17,034 bases of DNA from Flavobacteriales bacterium (lineage in GTDB: Bacteria; Bacteroidota; Bacteroidia; Flavobacteriales_F; PHOS-HE28), in assembly GCA_020437875.1 (NCBI GenBank), contig JAGQVR010000031.1, positions 1-17,034 on the forward strand, read 5' to 3'. The position numbers were made by a program, and so were the translations under genes. This document shows positions 7,710 to 14,790 of the stretch, piece after piece; the first letter of the stretch is position 1, and each line of letters starts with the position of its first letter. A model generated the notes under the pieces. It was not told the origin of the DNA and searched no databases. It saw only the letters and a list, made by a program, of their open reading frames with translations.

Positions 7710-7743
7710 CTCCCGTTCCATCCGCTCTTCCTCCCGTTCCATC
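7710..7743. repeat. Pair of 13-bp direct repeats with 21-bp spacing upstream of a T9SS cargo gene
   Basis: CTCCCGTTCCATC occurs perfectly at 7710-7722 and again at 7731-7743. The start-to-start distance is 21 bp, two turns of the helix, so both copies face the same side of the DNA. They sit in the 120-bp gap, ending 62 bp before the ATG at 7806. This is a plausible binding site for a dimeric activator. No TAnnTTTG core is visible between it and the gene. Confidence 0.45.
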
Positions 7744-7805
7744 GGTATCGATCCGTGCGACGATGGATGTCCGCGTCTATTTCGTGGTACCAATAACCGG
7801 TCACC

Positions 7806-8978
7806 ATGCGCACATCGTTACTCCTCCCCATGCTGCTTCTGGTCCACGGATCCGTTCCCGCCCAATGGACCGCCATACCGACCGGCACCAATGACGAATT
7901 GGAAGCCCTCATCATTCTCGGCGACAACGACTATCTCGTTGCCGGCGAAGCGGGCGCCGCCTTCCGCACCACCGATGGCGGCTCCACGTGGTCCACTGTG
8001 GTCGGTCTTGGTAACGAAACCATCCGCGACTTCATCCGCCTCGATGCCCAGGTACTGCTCGGTGCAAGCGACAGATACGTGGTCCGGAGCGCGGACAACG
8101 GCGATTCGTGGACGACGATCACCGTGCCGGCTCCCGATGATCTGCACGCCTTCGCGCGTACCGGGGAGACCGTCCTCGCTGTCGGAAGAGATGGTGGCAT
8201 CGTGCGCAGTGATGACCTTGGCATGACCTGGTCCGCGCAGGCATCCGGTGTCTCGGAACGCCTGTTCTGCGCCTGGGCCTTCGATGCATCCAACATGATG
8301 GCCGCCGGCCGGGATGGGGTGGGCGTGCGTACCACCAATGGTCTCACGTGGGCACCGATCGATCTTCCCAGTTCCGACGACTGGGATGACATGCGCTTCT
8401 TCCCGACCGCGGTCAACGTAGGACTCATGGCGGGAGAGGATGGGGCGCTCCTGCGTAGCTCGGATGGTGGTTCCACTTGGACCCTAACGAGCACGGGCAC
8501 CACCATGGGCCTCACAGCGATCGCGATCACCAATGCCGGCGATGCGATCATCACCGGCACCACCGGGACCGCGATCCGGAGCAATGACCTGGGAGTGAGC
8601 TGGAGCGTGATGACAAGCCCGGTGAGCGCCTCGCTGAACAACGTCGATGCCCAGGGCAGTACGGTGGTCGCCTGCGGGGTCGATGGCACCGTGCTGAAGC
8701 TGGGTGGGGCCGTCGGCATCGAGGACCCGATGCCTGCCTCGGACCTGCACCTCTGGCCCCTACCCGCTCAGGAAGTACTCAACATCCATGGGGACGACCT
8801 TGTTGGCCCCGTGAGCGTCGGCATCTTCGGTCCGGATGGCAAGGCCGTGGCGCATTATACCCTGCGTGGCGGGGAACGCAGCCTGGACATTTCAGGTCTG
8901 TCGTCGGGGCAATACCAAATGCTCGTGCGCGACATGCACCAGCGGAGCCTCTTCGGTCGCTTCAGTGTGTTACGCTGA
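7806..8978 (+). CDS. Secreted Asp-box beta-propeller protein with T9SS type A sorting domain
   Basis: 390 residues. The signal peptide is MRTSLLLPMLLLVHGSVPAQ. Six Asp-box (BNR-like, S.D.G.TW) motifs follow at a regular 40-42 residue period: 55-62 (TTDGGSTW), 95-102 (SADNGDSW), 135-142 (SDDLGMTW), 176-182 (TTNGLTW, one residue short), 218-225 (SSDGGSTW) and 259-266 (SNDLGVSW). Such spacing indicates a beta-propeller like the YCF48 or sortilin type, probably six or seven blades. Residues about 312-390 form a T9SS type A C-terminal domain (LHLWPLPAQEVLNIHG through the final FGRFSVLR), which would be removed or modified on export. No catalytic sialidase residues can be assigned, so an enzymatic role is not claimed; binding or scaffold use is as likely. 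Confidence 0.9.
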   Translation: MRTSLLLPMLLLVHGSVPAQWTAIPTGTNDELEALIILGDNDYLVAGEAGAAFRTTDGGSTWSTVVGLGNETIRDFIRLDAQVLLGASDRYVVRSADNGDSWTTITVPAPDDLHAFARTGETVLAVGRDGGIVRSDDLGMTWSAQASGVSERLFCAWAFDASNMMAAGRDGVGVRTTNGLTWAPIDLPSSDDWDDMRFFPTAVNVGLMAGEDGALLRSSDGGSTWTLTSTGTTMGLTAIAITNAGDAIITGTTGTAIRSNDLGVSWSVMTSPVSASLNNVDAQGSTVVACGVDGTVLKLGGAVGIEDPMPASDLHLWPLPAQEVLNIHGDDLVGPVSVGIFGPDGKAVAHYTLRGGERSLDISGLSSGQYQMLVRDMHQRSLFGRFSVLR

Positions 8979-9001
8979 AGGGATCCGACGATCTTCGCAC
9001 A

Positions 9002-9481
9002 ATGACCGCCATGGAGATCCCCGACATCTTCTCGCGTGCCGCAGTGGACGCGCTGAAGACCCGCATCCAGCGCCTCTCACCGGACACCCGGCCACAGTGG
9101 GGCAGGATGAACGCTGCGCAGATGCTGGCCCATGCGAGCAAGCCCTACGACACGCTCTTCGACGCGGATTACCAGCGCCGATATCCGCCGCACACCGGCC
9201 TGATGCGCCTGCTGTTGAAATGGCTGGTGAAACCCCTCGTCGTTGGATCGAGACCGTACAAGCCGAACACGCGCACAGCGCCCAGCTATGTGGTGGCCGA
9301 CGAACGTGATCTCGTGCGGGAACGCGACAAGCTCTTCGGGTACCTGGATCGTGTGCAGGCAGAAGGCCGCTCCGGCTTCGAGGGCCGGCTATCCTATTCC
9401 TTCGGACCGCTCACGGCCGCTGAGTGGAACGTGCTCTTCTACAAGCACCTGGACCACCACTTGCGGCAGTTCGGGGTATGA
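9002..9481 (+). CDS. DUF1569 family protein (DinB-like fold)
   Basis: 159 residues; a start at Met4 (9011) is equally possible. The pattern WGRMNAAQMLAHAS (about 33-46) followed at the C-terminus by YKHLDHHLRQFGV matches DUF1569, a small family with the DinB/YfiT four-helix fold. The likely metal-binding triad can be placed: His44, His149 and His153 (an HxxxH pair near the end). Members of the fold include metal-dependent thiol transferases; the reaction here is unknown. There is no signal peptide, so it should be cytoplasmic. It starts 23 bp after the preceding cargo gene, and the methyltransferase follows 51 bp downstream on the same strand. Confidence 0.85.
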   Translation: MTAMEIPDIFSRAAVDALKTRIQRLSPDTRPQWGRMNAAQMLAHASKPYDTLFDADYQRRYPPHTGLMRLLLKWLVKPLVVGSRPYKPNTRTAPSYVVADERDLVRERDKLFGYLDRVQAEGRSGFEGRLSYSFGPLTAAEWNVLFYKHLDHHLRQFGV

Positions 9482-9496
9482 CGCCTGCTTTCCGTT

Positions 9497-9511
9497 CCGT
9501 TCGATGAACGG
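9497..9511. promoter_or_regulatory. 15-bp palindrome upstream of the methyltransferase gene
   Basis: CCGTTC, GAT, GAACGG: a perfect 6-bp inverted repeat with a 3-bp centre, ending 21 bp before the ATG at 9533. Just after it, TACTTTTC (9520-9527) is a one-mismatch version of TAnnTTTG. Together they may form a promoter with an operator just upstream. Not supported beyond position and symmetry. Confidence 0.35.
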
Positions 9512-9532
9512 GTCCTATGTACTTTTCCCACC

Positions 9533-10261
9533 ATGGGGATCCGTATGCCGCGCAAGAAGAAACGCGTATTCGCCCTTTCGCTGCTGTACCGGATCGATCG
9601 ACTGCTCCCCTTCTCCACGGAACGCAGGCTGAAGTGGTACCTCGACCTCGAGTGGATCTTCGACCGCCTCGCCATGGAGACCTCCTTCCGTCACTTCCCG
9701 GCGGAAGCCCATCCGCATCGCTTATCGGCCAACGCCTTCCTCCTGAGGAGACTGGAACCCCGCATGCATGTGCTCGACCTCGGCTGCGGCAGCGGCGACA
9801 TCACGGCGATGATCGCCGCGCATGTGGACCGCGTGGTGGGCGTGGATCATGATCGTGTCGCGGTCGCCCGTGCGGCTCAACGGCACCAGCGCGTCAACCT
9901 CACCTTCGTCGATCGCGATGCGATGACCTTCCTCCAGCAGGAAGAGCAGCGATTCGACACCCTGGTGCTCTCCCATGTGCTGGAGCACCTCGATGGACCG
10001 GAGGAGTTCCTGCAACGCTTCAGGGGTTTCTTCCAGTGGATCTACATCGAGGTCCCCGACTTCGACAAGACCTATCTGAACCACTACCGTCAGTTGCTGG
10101 GCAGCACCCTCATCCACACGGACGATGACCACGTGAGCGAATTCGACCGCGAGGAACTGAATGCGATGCTGCAGCGTGTCGGCCTCGAGGTGGTGGACGC
10201 GGAATACCGCTTCGGCGTACAGCGCCTGTGGTGCCGCGGTGGGAGGTCCAGCGGATCGTGA
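9533..10261 (+). CDS. Class I SAM-dependent methyltransferase
   Basis: 242 residues. The Rossmann-type SAM-binding core starts after about 78 residues. Motif I is LDLGCGSGD (81-89); the acidic residue that holds the ribose lies in GVDHD (about 103-107); then FVDRDAM (about 125-131) and the motif IV region LVLSHVLEHLDGP (about 144-156). The ending, about 207-235 (EELNAMLQRVGLEVVDAEYRFGVQRLWCRG), resembles methyltransferase domains fused to or associated with small-molecule and glycan enzymes. The substrate cannot be told. The basic, aromatic N-terminal section (RKKKRVFALSLLYRIDRLL) may bind substrate or membrane. Met5 (9545) is an alternative start. The downstream ArsC-like gene starts 41 bp later and may be cotranscribed. 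Confidence 0.9.
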   Translation: MGIRMPRKKKRVFALSLLYRIDRLLPFSTERRLKWYLDLEWIFDRLAMETSFRHFPAEAHPHRLSANAFLLRRLEPRMHVLDLGCGSGDITAMIAAHVDRVVGVDHDRVAVARAAQRHQRVNLTFVDRDAMTFLQQEEQRFDTLVLSHVLEHLDGPEEFLQRFRGFFQWIYIEVPDFDKTYLNHYRQLLGSTLIHTDDDHVSEFDREELNAMLQRVGLEVVDAEYRFGVQRLWCRGGRSSGS

Positions 10262-10302
10262 AGACCGATGGCCGAGCCGGTCCTTGTTACGACCTTCGCC
10301 AC

Positions 10303-10665
10303 ATGGCCCGCATCATCTATCACCTCGGCACCTGTAGCACCTGCCAGGCGATCCTCAAGACCATCCCCAACCTGAAGAAGTTCAGCCTTCGCGAGATCAA
10401 GAGCGACCCGATCACCGCGCAGGAACTGGATGAGATGAAGAAGCTCGCTGGCAGCTATGAAGCGCTCTTCAGCCGGGTGGCCTTGAAGTACCGCTCGCTC
10501 GGCTTGAAGGACAAGCAGCTCACCGAGAAGGACTATCGCAGGTACATCCTGCAGGAATACACCTTCCTGAAGCGCCCGGTGATGGTGATCGATGATCGCA
10601 TCCACATCGGCAATGCGCCCAAGGTGCGCGCCGCGATGGTGGCCGAAGGGAAGGCCTTGAAGTGA
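10303..10665 (+). CDS. ArsC/Spx/YffB-family thioredoxin-fold protein
   Basis: 120 residues from ATG 10303. The open frame extends upstream to 10228, overlapping the methyltransferase, but MARIIYHLGTCSTCQAIL is the natural thioredoxin-like N-terminus. The active-site motif is C11-S-T-C14, a CxxC as in Spx, rather than the CX5R of the plasmid ArsC arsenate reductases. Later landmarks of the family are present: LFSRVALKYRSLGL (about 56-68) and FLKRPVMVIDDRIHIGN (about 88-104). Automatic annotation would call it arsenate reductase; a thiol-redox or regulatory role is just as possible. No ars genes are nearby. Its stop lies 5 bp from that of the convergent PKD gene, leaving no room for a separate terminator. 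Confidence 0.88.
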   Translation: MARIIYHLGTCSTCQAILKTIPNLKKFSLREIKSDPITAQELDEMKKLAGSYEALFSRVALKYRSLGLKDKQLTEKDYRRYILQEYTFLKRPVMVIDDRIHIGNAPKVRAAMVAEGKALK

Positions 10666-10670
10666 GCCCC

Positions 10671-12302
10671 TCACTCCACCACGACCGGCAGGCGCACGAG
10701 TTCCATCCCGTCGATCGCTTCGAACACGTGGATCCCCGATTCCAGGCCGCGCAGGTCGAGGTCGGTGCGTGAAGCGAGGATGATGCCCGAGCGCACCAGG
10801 CGCCCCTGCGCATCGAGCAGGCGGTAGGACGAACCGGCCTTGACCCCGACCACGTGCAGCAGTCCGCGCGCAGGTTGTGGGAACACACGAGGTGCTTCAT
10901 GCTCCACAACAGCGACATCGACCGAACCGAAGTAGTACGTGTCGCTGATGGCGGAACAACCATTGTCATCGGTCGTCGCGACCACATAAACGCCGTTGGA
11001 GGTCGGCGACCAGGTCTGCTGGATACCCTCTTCCAGGGCTTCGCCATCGAGATACCACTGGTAGGAGGAAGCGGGCCCAGTGCTCAGCACCATGTCCGCC
11101 CATGTGATGGTCGGCGTCGTGGCCGCAGGGACCACGGTGATGATCACCGAGCTCTCCCCGATGCAACCGTACTGGTCCGTTCCGGTCACCATCCAGGTCT
11201 GATCCGTCGTGGGCCAGACCGCCACGGTCGCGCCGGAAGTACCGCTGATGAAGAGGTTCGGCGACCAGGTGTAGAACTGCGCACCTGTCGCGACCAGTTC
11301 GAGGCTGTCGCCCATGCAGAGAAGACCACTGCCCGCATCGACCACAGGTGCAGGTGCCGGCACCACTTGAACAACGACCTGGTCGCTGGCCTGGCAGTCC
11401 TGCGCAGAAGTGACCAGTACGGTGTACGTGGTCGTCATTGCCGGTGCGGCCACGGGGTTGATCAAGCCCGGATCACTAAGACCCGTCACAGGCGTCCATT
11501 GGTAGCTGACGCCACCGCTGGCCTGCAGTTGCACGCTCTCCCCTTCGCAAAGGAACTGGTCCGCTCCAGCGCTCGCGACAGGCAGCGGATGGATGGTCAC
11601 GAAGCCCGTCCTCGTCACGGTGCTTTCGCCATCGGCGGTCACCACGGTAAGGCTCACATCGTACTGGCCCGGGGTGGTATACTGCACCACCGGTGATGGG
11701 AGATCGCTGGTCTCCGGGCTACCCCCGGGAAAGGACCAGCTATGGCTCGTGGGGGCATTGATGCTCGCATCGGTGAACTGCACCACTTCGCCCGGGCATT
11801 TCGCAGGGTCCGGCGAGGTGAAATCGGCCGCAGATACCGTGTAGGAGAGGGTGAGGTTCCGGACCACGGGATCATTGTAGAAGGCGCAGCCCACCCCTGG
11901 CTGGCAGGCATCATCCACCCGCACCTGACCTTCGAACGCGCTGCCACCGGTATAGGCCAATGCGTCCTGCATGAGTTCCGGGGAGATGGTGACCGTTCGC
12001 GGCTGGTAGGTGCAATCGAGCGTGCCTCCCGTGTAGTCGAGCACCGTAACGTAATTAGAGGCACCCACGCGGATGCGCATCTCCACCCCGTTCGTTCCGA
12101 AGCCACCCTGATAGCAGGCCAGCCAGTCGAACGTGATGGTGGCCCCACCCACGGTGTTCGGTGTGCCCGCGAACGTGAACGTGGTCCAGTTCTGGAGGTT
12201 CACGCCCTGCATCTGCGGCAGGGTCTGGTCGTACGCGGTCTGGGCCTGCACGGTGTGCAGGACACCGATCAGGAGGAGGGCGGTGAACGTGCGTGTCGTC
12301 AT
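10671..12302 (-). CDS. Secreted PKD/Ig-like repeat protein with T9SS type A sorting domain
   Basis: 543 residues from ATG 12302 (the frame stays open to 12347, but MTTRTFTALLLIGVLHTVQAQ is a clear signal peptide). Residues about 22-160 form a strand-rich domain that I do not recognise, with paired cysteines (C63, C97, C133, C139) and phrases WTTFTFAGTPNTVGGATITFDW. A PKD domain spans about 163-238 (VVQFTDAS, SWSFPGG, PGQYDVSLTV). Two Ig-like units follow (about 240-315 and 317-392), each with a Cys near the start (C252, C329), a Q/F-Y-x-WxP core and D.YGC or QDC near the end. A third unit is at about 395-458 (SSYQWYLDG). The type A sorting domain is about 470-543 (VFPQPARGLLHV to LVRLPVVVE). 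It is probably an adhesin or surface scaffold exported by T9SS. Confidence 0.9.
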   Translation of the reverse strand: MTTRTFTALLLIGVLHTVQAQTAYDQTLPQMQGVNLQNWTTFTFAGTPNTVGGATITFDWLACYQGGFGTNGVEMRIRVGASNYVTVLDYTGGTLDCTYQPRTVTISPELMQDALAYTGGSAFEGQVRVDDACQPGVGCAFYNDPVVRNLTLSYTVSAADFTSPDPAKCPGEVVQFTDASINAPTSHSWSFPGGSPETSDLPSPVVQYTTPGQYDVSLTVVTADGESTVTRTGFVTIHPLPVASAGADQFLCEGESVQLQASGGVSYQWTPVTGLSDPGLINPVAAPAMTTTYTVLVTSAQDCQASDQVVVQVVPAPAPVVDAGSGLLCMGDSLELVATGAQFYTWSPNLFISGTSGATVAVWPTTDQTWMVTGTDQYGCIGESSVIITVVPAATTPTITWADMVLSTGPASSYQWYLDGEALEEGIQQTWSPTSNGVYVVATTDDNGCSAISDTYYFGSVDVAVVEHEAPRVFPQPARGLLHVVGVKAGSSYRLLDAQGRLVRSGIILASRTDLDLRGLESGIHVFEAIDGMELVRLPVVVE

Positions 12303-12453
12303 GTTTCCGGGATGCCGTTTGATGCGATGGCGCAATGCTACGACCATTCACCCCGCTACCTGTCACGATCGAGCCACTGCCATGTTCCGATGAGCCGCCG
12401 TACCGCACGGGACTCGTGACCTCAGCGTTCAACAGGCTTACGTTCTGTCAACG
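12303..12453. other. Intergenic region upstream of the PKD gene, no gene seen
   Basis: About 150 bp between the start of the PKD gene and the terminator of the Spy-like gene, both on the minus strand. It should contain the promoter of the PKD gene, but I find no TAnnTTTG match and no strong symmetry in it. Confidence 0.4.
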
Positions 12454-12482
12454 AAAAGCCCGCACCGATGAACGGTGCGGGC
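12454..12482 (-). terminator. Rho-independent terminator of the Spy-like gene
   Basis: A perfect 10-bp stem GCCCGCACCG / CGGTGCGGGC (12458-12467 and 12473-12482) with a 5-nt loop. On the minus strand the stem is followed at once by TTTTC (12457-12453). It lies 20 bp past the stop codon at 12503, so it should end that transcript and separate it from the PKD gene. Confidence 0.9.
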
Positions 12483-12502
12483 ATGCTCTCGGATGGATCC
12501 TG

Positions 12503-12916
12503 CTACTTCCCCTGCGTTCCCTTCCGATCCTCCATGTGCTTGTGATGCTCCATGTCCTTGCGGTGCTCCATACGCTTCTCCTTCATCTCCTCCTTCTTCG
12601 CGGTCCACTTCGCATACTGATCGGGCGTCAGCACCGCCTTCATCTCGGCATCGTGCGCATCACGCATCTCCTTGCCTTCCTTGCGCGCTTCAGCACGCTC
12701 CGCCTCACGCTCCTTGCGCATCTCCGCACCCTTGTCAGCGTACTTCACGTTGATGGCCTCCACCTTCGCCGCCTGTTCCGGGCTCAGGCCGAGTTCCTTG
12801 GTCAATTGTTCGGTACGCGCCTTCGCACGCTCTTCCGGGCTCTTTTTCACCTTGTCCTGGGCTTGTGCCGCCATGGTCATGCCGGCGAGCACCGCGATCA
12901 TCATCAGCTTCTTCAT
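12503..12916 (-). CDS. Small Spy/CpxP-like periplasmic protein, charged, Met/His-rich tail
   Basis: 137 residues from ATG 12916, chosen because MKKLMMIAVLAGMTMAAQAQ is an ideal signal peptide; an upstream ATG at 12961 would bury it. The mature protein is almost all helix-forming and highly charged. Two LTxxQ-like motifs, L44-S-P-E-Q and L96-T-P-D-Q, are the hallmark of the Spy/CpxP fold, in which a cradle-shaped dimer binds unfolded proteins in the periplasm. Bacteroidetes versions are often annotated DUF4890 or 'hypothetical'. The tail (116-133) is three hexapeptides beginning ME (MEHRKD, MEHHKH, MEDRKG), rich in Met and His and possibly metal-binding. It has its own terminator. Chaperone function is inferred from the motifs only. 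Confidence 0.82.
   Translation of the reverse strand: MKKLMMIAVLAGMTMAAQAQDKVKKSPEERAKARTEQLTKELGLSPEQAAKVEAINVKYADKGAEMRKEREAERAEARKEGKEMRDAHDAEMKAVLTPDQYAKWTAKKEEMKEKRMEHRKDMEHHKHMEDRKGTQGK
12518..12571 (-). repeat. Three 18-bp in-frame repeats (Met/His-rich hexapeptides)
   Basis: On the minus strand, codons for residues 116-133 of the Spy-like protein form three imperfect 18-bp units, each opening ATGGA and coding ME(H/D)(R/H)K(D/H/G). Such tandem repeats vary by slippage between strains. Confidence 0.6.
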
Positions 12917-13026
12917 GGTCAAGTTCGGTTTGTTGTGGGTTCGACAAGGACCGGGCCACAAGGTTCAATGCCACTTTCCGCATTAACGATCCTTCGCATT
13001 CGCCAGAAAGAGGCCTACACGAGCGC

Positions 13027-13977
13027 TCAGCGTTTCACGAACCGATCGGTGTGACGCCTGCCCTCCAACTCCGACTCGAACAGGTAGGACCCGGCTGGAA
13101 GCGCGCCAACATCGATGGTCGTGCGATCAACGCCGCCAGCGAGCGACCCCTGCAGGATGGTGCGACCGGCGATATCACGCACGCTCCAATGCCTTGTTCC
13201 GGATGTGGTCCACAGCAGGACATCGATCCGCTCGGTGGCCGGGTTCGGGAAGAGTCCGAGAATGCCACCATCCGTTTCCGATATCCCGATGTCCGAGACG
13301 CTCGTTATCAGGAGGTCGTCGATGTAGTAAGTAGCCTGACCCGTGCCGCCGGCATAGGCGAAGAAGTTCATCGCTGCGAGCTGAAGTACACCGCCGGTGG
13401 TGGTCTGTGCATCGTAGCTGAAGGGCCAGCTGTAGAGCAGGGCTCCATTGATCGACAGGTCGGTGTTGTCCGCATCCAGATCGATGAGCACGTTCACGTC
13501 GAACCAGGTATCGTGGGTGTAATTGCCCACGAGCGTCGGTGTTCCCTGCAACAGCACACGGATATCGCCCTCCGGAATGAAGCTGATCTCAACGGCCCAA
13601 TCGGAGTTCGCGGAAGCGAAGGCATGCAGCAGGTTGAAGTAACCACCCTTGCCCGACGGGATGTACATCTTGAACCCGATCGACCATACTCCGCTGGTCT
13701 GATCACCAAGCTCCACCACCACGTCGGTAGGGCCACCAGCAGCGAGGGTACTCTCCCATTTCCCACTGTTGGTTCCCGAAAAAGCCAGCTCGTTGCTCAC
13801 GGCAGCCTCTTCGGTGGTACCGACCACGGTGCTCCATGTGGTCCAGGGCGGACCGATGGTCTGCGCGATGAGGCTGCCAGCGGCATAAGAGTCGAAGTTC
13901 TCCTCAGCCAGGATGACCTGTGCGTGTACCTGGCTGTGAAGGAGCAGGAATGGTAGACAGAGTAGTGATGGTCTCAT
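13027..13977 (-). CDS. Secreted protein with probable concanavalin-like domain and T9SS type A sorting domain
   Basis: 316 residues from ATG 13977 (the frame remains open to 14028, but MRPSLLCLPFLLLHSQVHAQ is the signal peptide). Residues about 22-228 read as a strand-rich jelly-roll domain: it starts ENFDSYAAGSLIAQ, continues WSIGFKMYIPSGKGGYFNLLH and WFDVNVLIDLDADNTDLSINGALL, and ends YYIDDLLITS. This is the usual layout of laminin-G/concanavalin-like modules in secreted Bacteroidetes proteins ('width of the interval, then ..DD..I'). Residues about 242-316 are a type A sorting domain (LFPNPATERIDVLL to RHTDRFVKR). It probably acts outside the cell; the ligand is unknown. It lies 69 bp downstream of the LytTR regulator gene on the same strand, so cotranscription or direct control is possible. 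Confidence 0.87.
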   Translation of the reverse strand: MRPSLLCLPFLLLHSQVHAQVILAEENFDSYAAGSLIAQTIGPPWTTWSTVVGTTEEAAVSNELAFSGTNSGKWESTLAAGGPTDVVVELGDQTSGVWSIGFKMYIPSGKGGYFNLLHAFASANSDWAVEISFIPEGDIRVLLQGTPTLVGNYTHDTWFDVNVLIDLDADNTDLSINGALLYSWPFSYDAQTTTGGVLQLAAMNFFAYAGGTGQATYYIDDLLITSVSDIGISETDGGILGLFPNPATERIDVLLWTTSGTRHWSVRDIAGRTILQGSLAGGVDRTTIDVGALPAGSYLFESELEGRRHTDRFVKR

Positions 13978-14004
13978 GGTCGTGGGGTTGAGGAAAGTGA
14001 AGGT

Positions 14005-14047
14005 AACCGAACGAACGGTTCGTCCCACCGTTCAGAGAACTTCGGTT
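14005..14047. promoter_or_regulatory. Nested inverted repeat with two LytTR-like boxes between the regulator gene and a T9SS cargo gene
   Basis: The outer arms are AACCGAA (14005-14011) and TTCGGTT (14041-14047). The inner arms are GAACGGT (14013-14019) and ACCGTTC (14027-14033). The inner arms lie in two 9-mers, ACCGTTCAG (plus strand, 14027-14035) and ACCGTTCGT (minus strand, 14019-14011), that both fit the LytTR-box consensus [TA][AC][CA]GTTN[AG][TG]. It could be an operator for the cargo gene that starts at 13977, or an RNA hairpin after the regulator gene. No T-run follows it on the minus strand, so a standard terminator is less likely. Confidence 0.4.
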
Positions 14048-14790
14048 CAACCCTTCACGCCTGAGCCACGGCGGCCCAGCGCTTCCACCACCTCCTGACG
14101 TCGGCGGTGTGACACAGGCACCTCCTGACCATCGCGCAGCAACAGCGTCCCGCCATCGCGATGCAGGTACATCCGCACCTGGGCCATGTTGACGAGGTGC
14201 GAGAGATGTACCCGCATGAAGCCATACGGTTCCAGCATCGCATCGAACTCCTTCAGGGTGCGGGAGGCCAGCACCTTCTCGCCCTGGGCCAGGTGGAAGC
14301 GCGTGTAATTGCCATCGCTCTCACAGCGTACGATCTCCTCGGGGGCCAGCACATGGAAGCCCTCGGAGGTGGGCACGGTGATCCGGTCCGTGAGGATGGT
14401 GCGTGCCTGTTCAAGATTCGCATCGGCGACCGGCGGAAGCGCTCCGACCCGTTCGAGCGCCTCCTGCAGTTCCGCCCGCACCACCGGCTTCAGCAGGTAG
14501 TGCACCGCGCCGCTCTTGAAGGCCCGCACTGCGTGGTGGTCGAAGGCCGTGATGAAGATGACGCGTGTCGTCGCATGAGCGAGCCGGTCCAGCACATCGA
14601 AGCCGGTGCCATCGCCCAGCCAGATGTCGAGCAACACGACATCCGGACGTGTCTCCCCGATGAGGGCGATCGCGCTCTCCACATCATGGGCCTCCCCCAC
14701 CACCTCCAGTTCCATGGGGATGGAGCCGAGCGCCGCGCGCAGGTTCGCCCGCGCAGGGGCCTCATCATCCACGATCGCCAGCCGCATCAT
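14047..14790 (-). CDS. LytTR-family response regulator
   Basis: 247 residues. The receiver domain spans about 1-120: acidic pair D8-D9, phosphoacceptor D55 (VVLLDIWLG), conserved T81 (FITAFD) and K101 (LLKPV). The LytTR DNA-binding domain spans about 135-240: ITVPTSEGFHVLAPEEIVRCESDGNYTRF, then LASRTLKEFD, FMRVHLSHLVNM and VPVSHRRR. Proteins of this family, phosphorylated by LytS-type kinases, bind direct or inverted 9-bp boxes and often control exported proteins. Its ATG (14790, or the adjacent ATG at 14787) lies inside the kinase gene, overlapping by 26 bp, so the two are translationally coupled partners. Two candidate LytTR boxes lie just past its stop. Confidence 0.95.
   Translation of the reverse strand: MMRLAIVDDEAPARANLRAALGSIPMELEVVGEAHDVESAIALIGETRPDVVLLDIWLGDGTGFDVLDRLAHATTRVIFITAFDHHAVRAFKSGAVHYLLKPVVRAELQEALERVGALPPVADANLEQARTILTDRITVPTSEGFHVLAPEEIVRCESDGNYTRFHLAQGEKVLASRTLKEFDAMLEPYGFMRVHLSHLVNMAQVRMYLHRDGGTLLLRDGQEVPVSHRRRQEVVEALGRRGSGVKG

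Noticed and set aside
7806..8978. Sialidase enzyme
   Set aside because: Asp-box motifs alone mark the propeller fold. No arginine triad or other catalytic residues can be assigned.
10854..11696. A 280-codon open frame on the plus strand inside the PKD gene
   Set aside because: Shadow frame; His, Arg and Gly-rich composition and no start context.
12865..13956. A 363-codon open frame on the plus strand opposite the T9SS cargo gene
   Set aside because: Antisense of a protein with a clear signal peptide and sorting domain; its own product has no recognisable features.
14005..14047. Standard intrinsic terminator for the LytTR regulator
   Set aside because: The nested stem has bulges and no T-run on the minus strand, unlike the clear terminator at 12454-12482.
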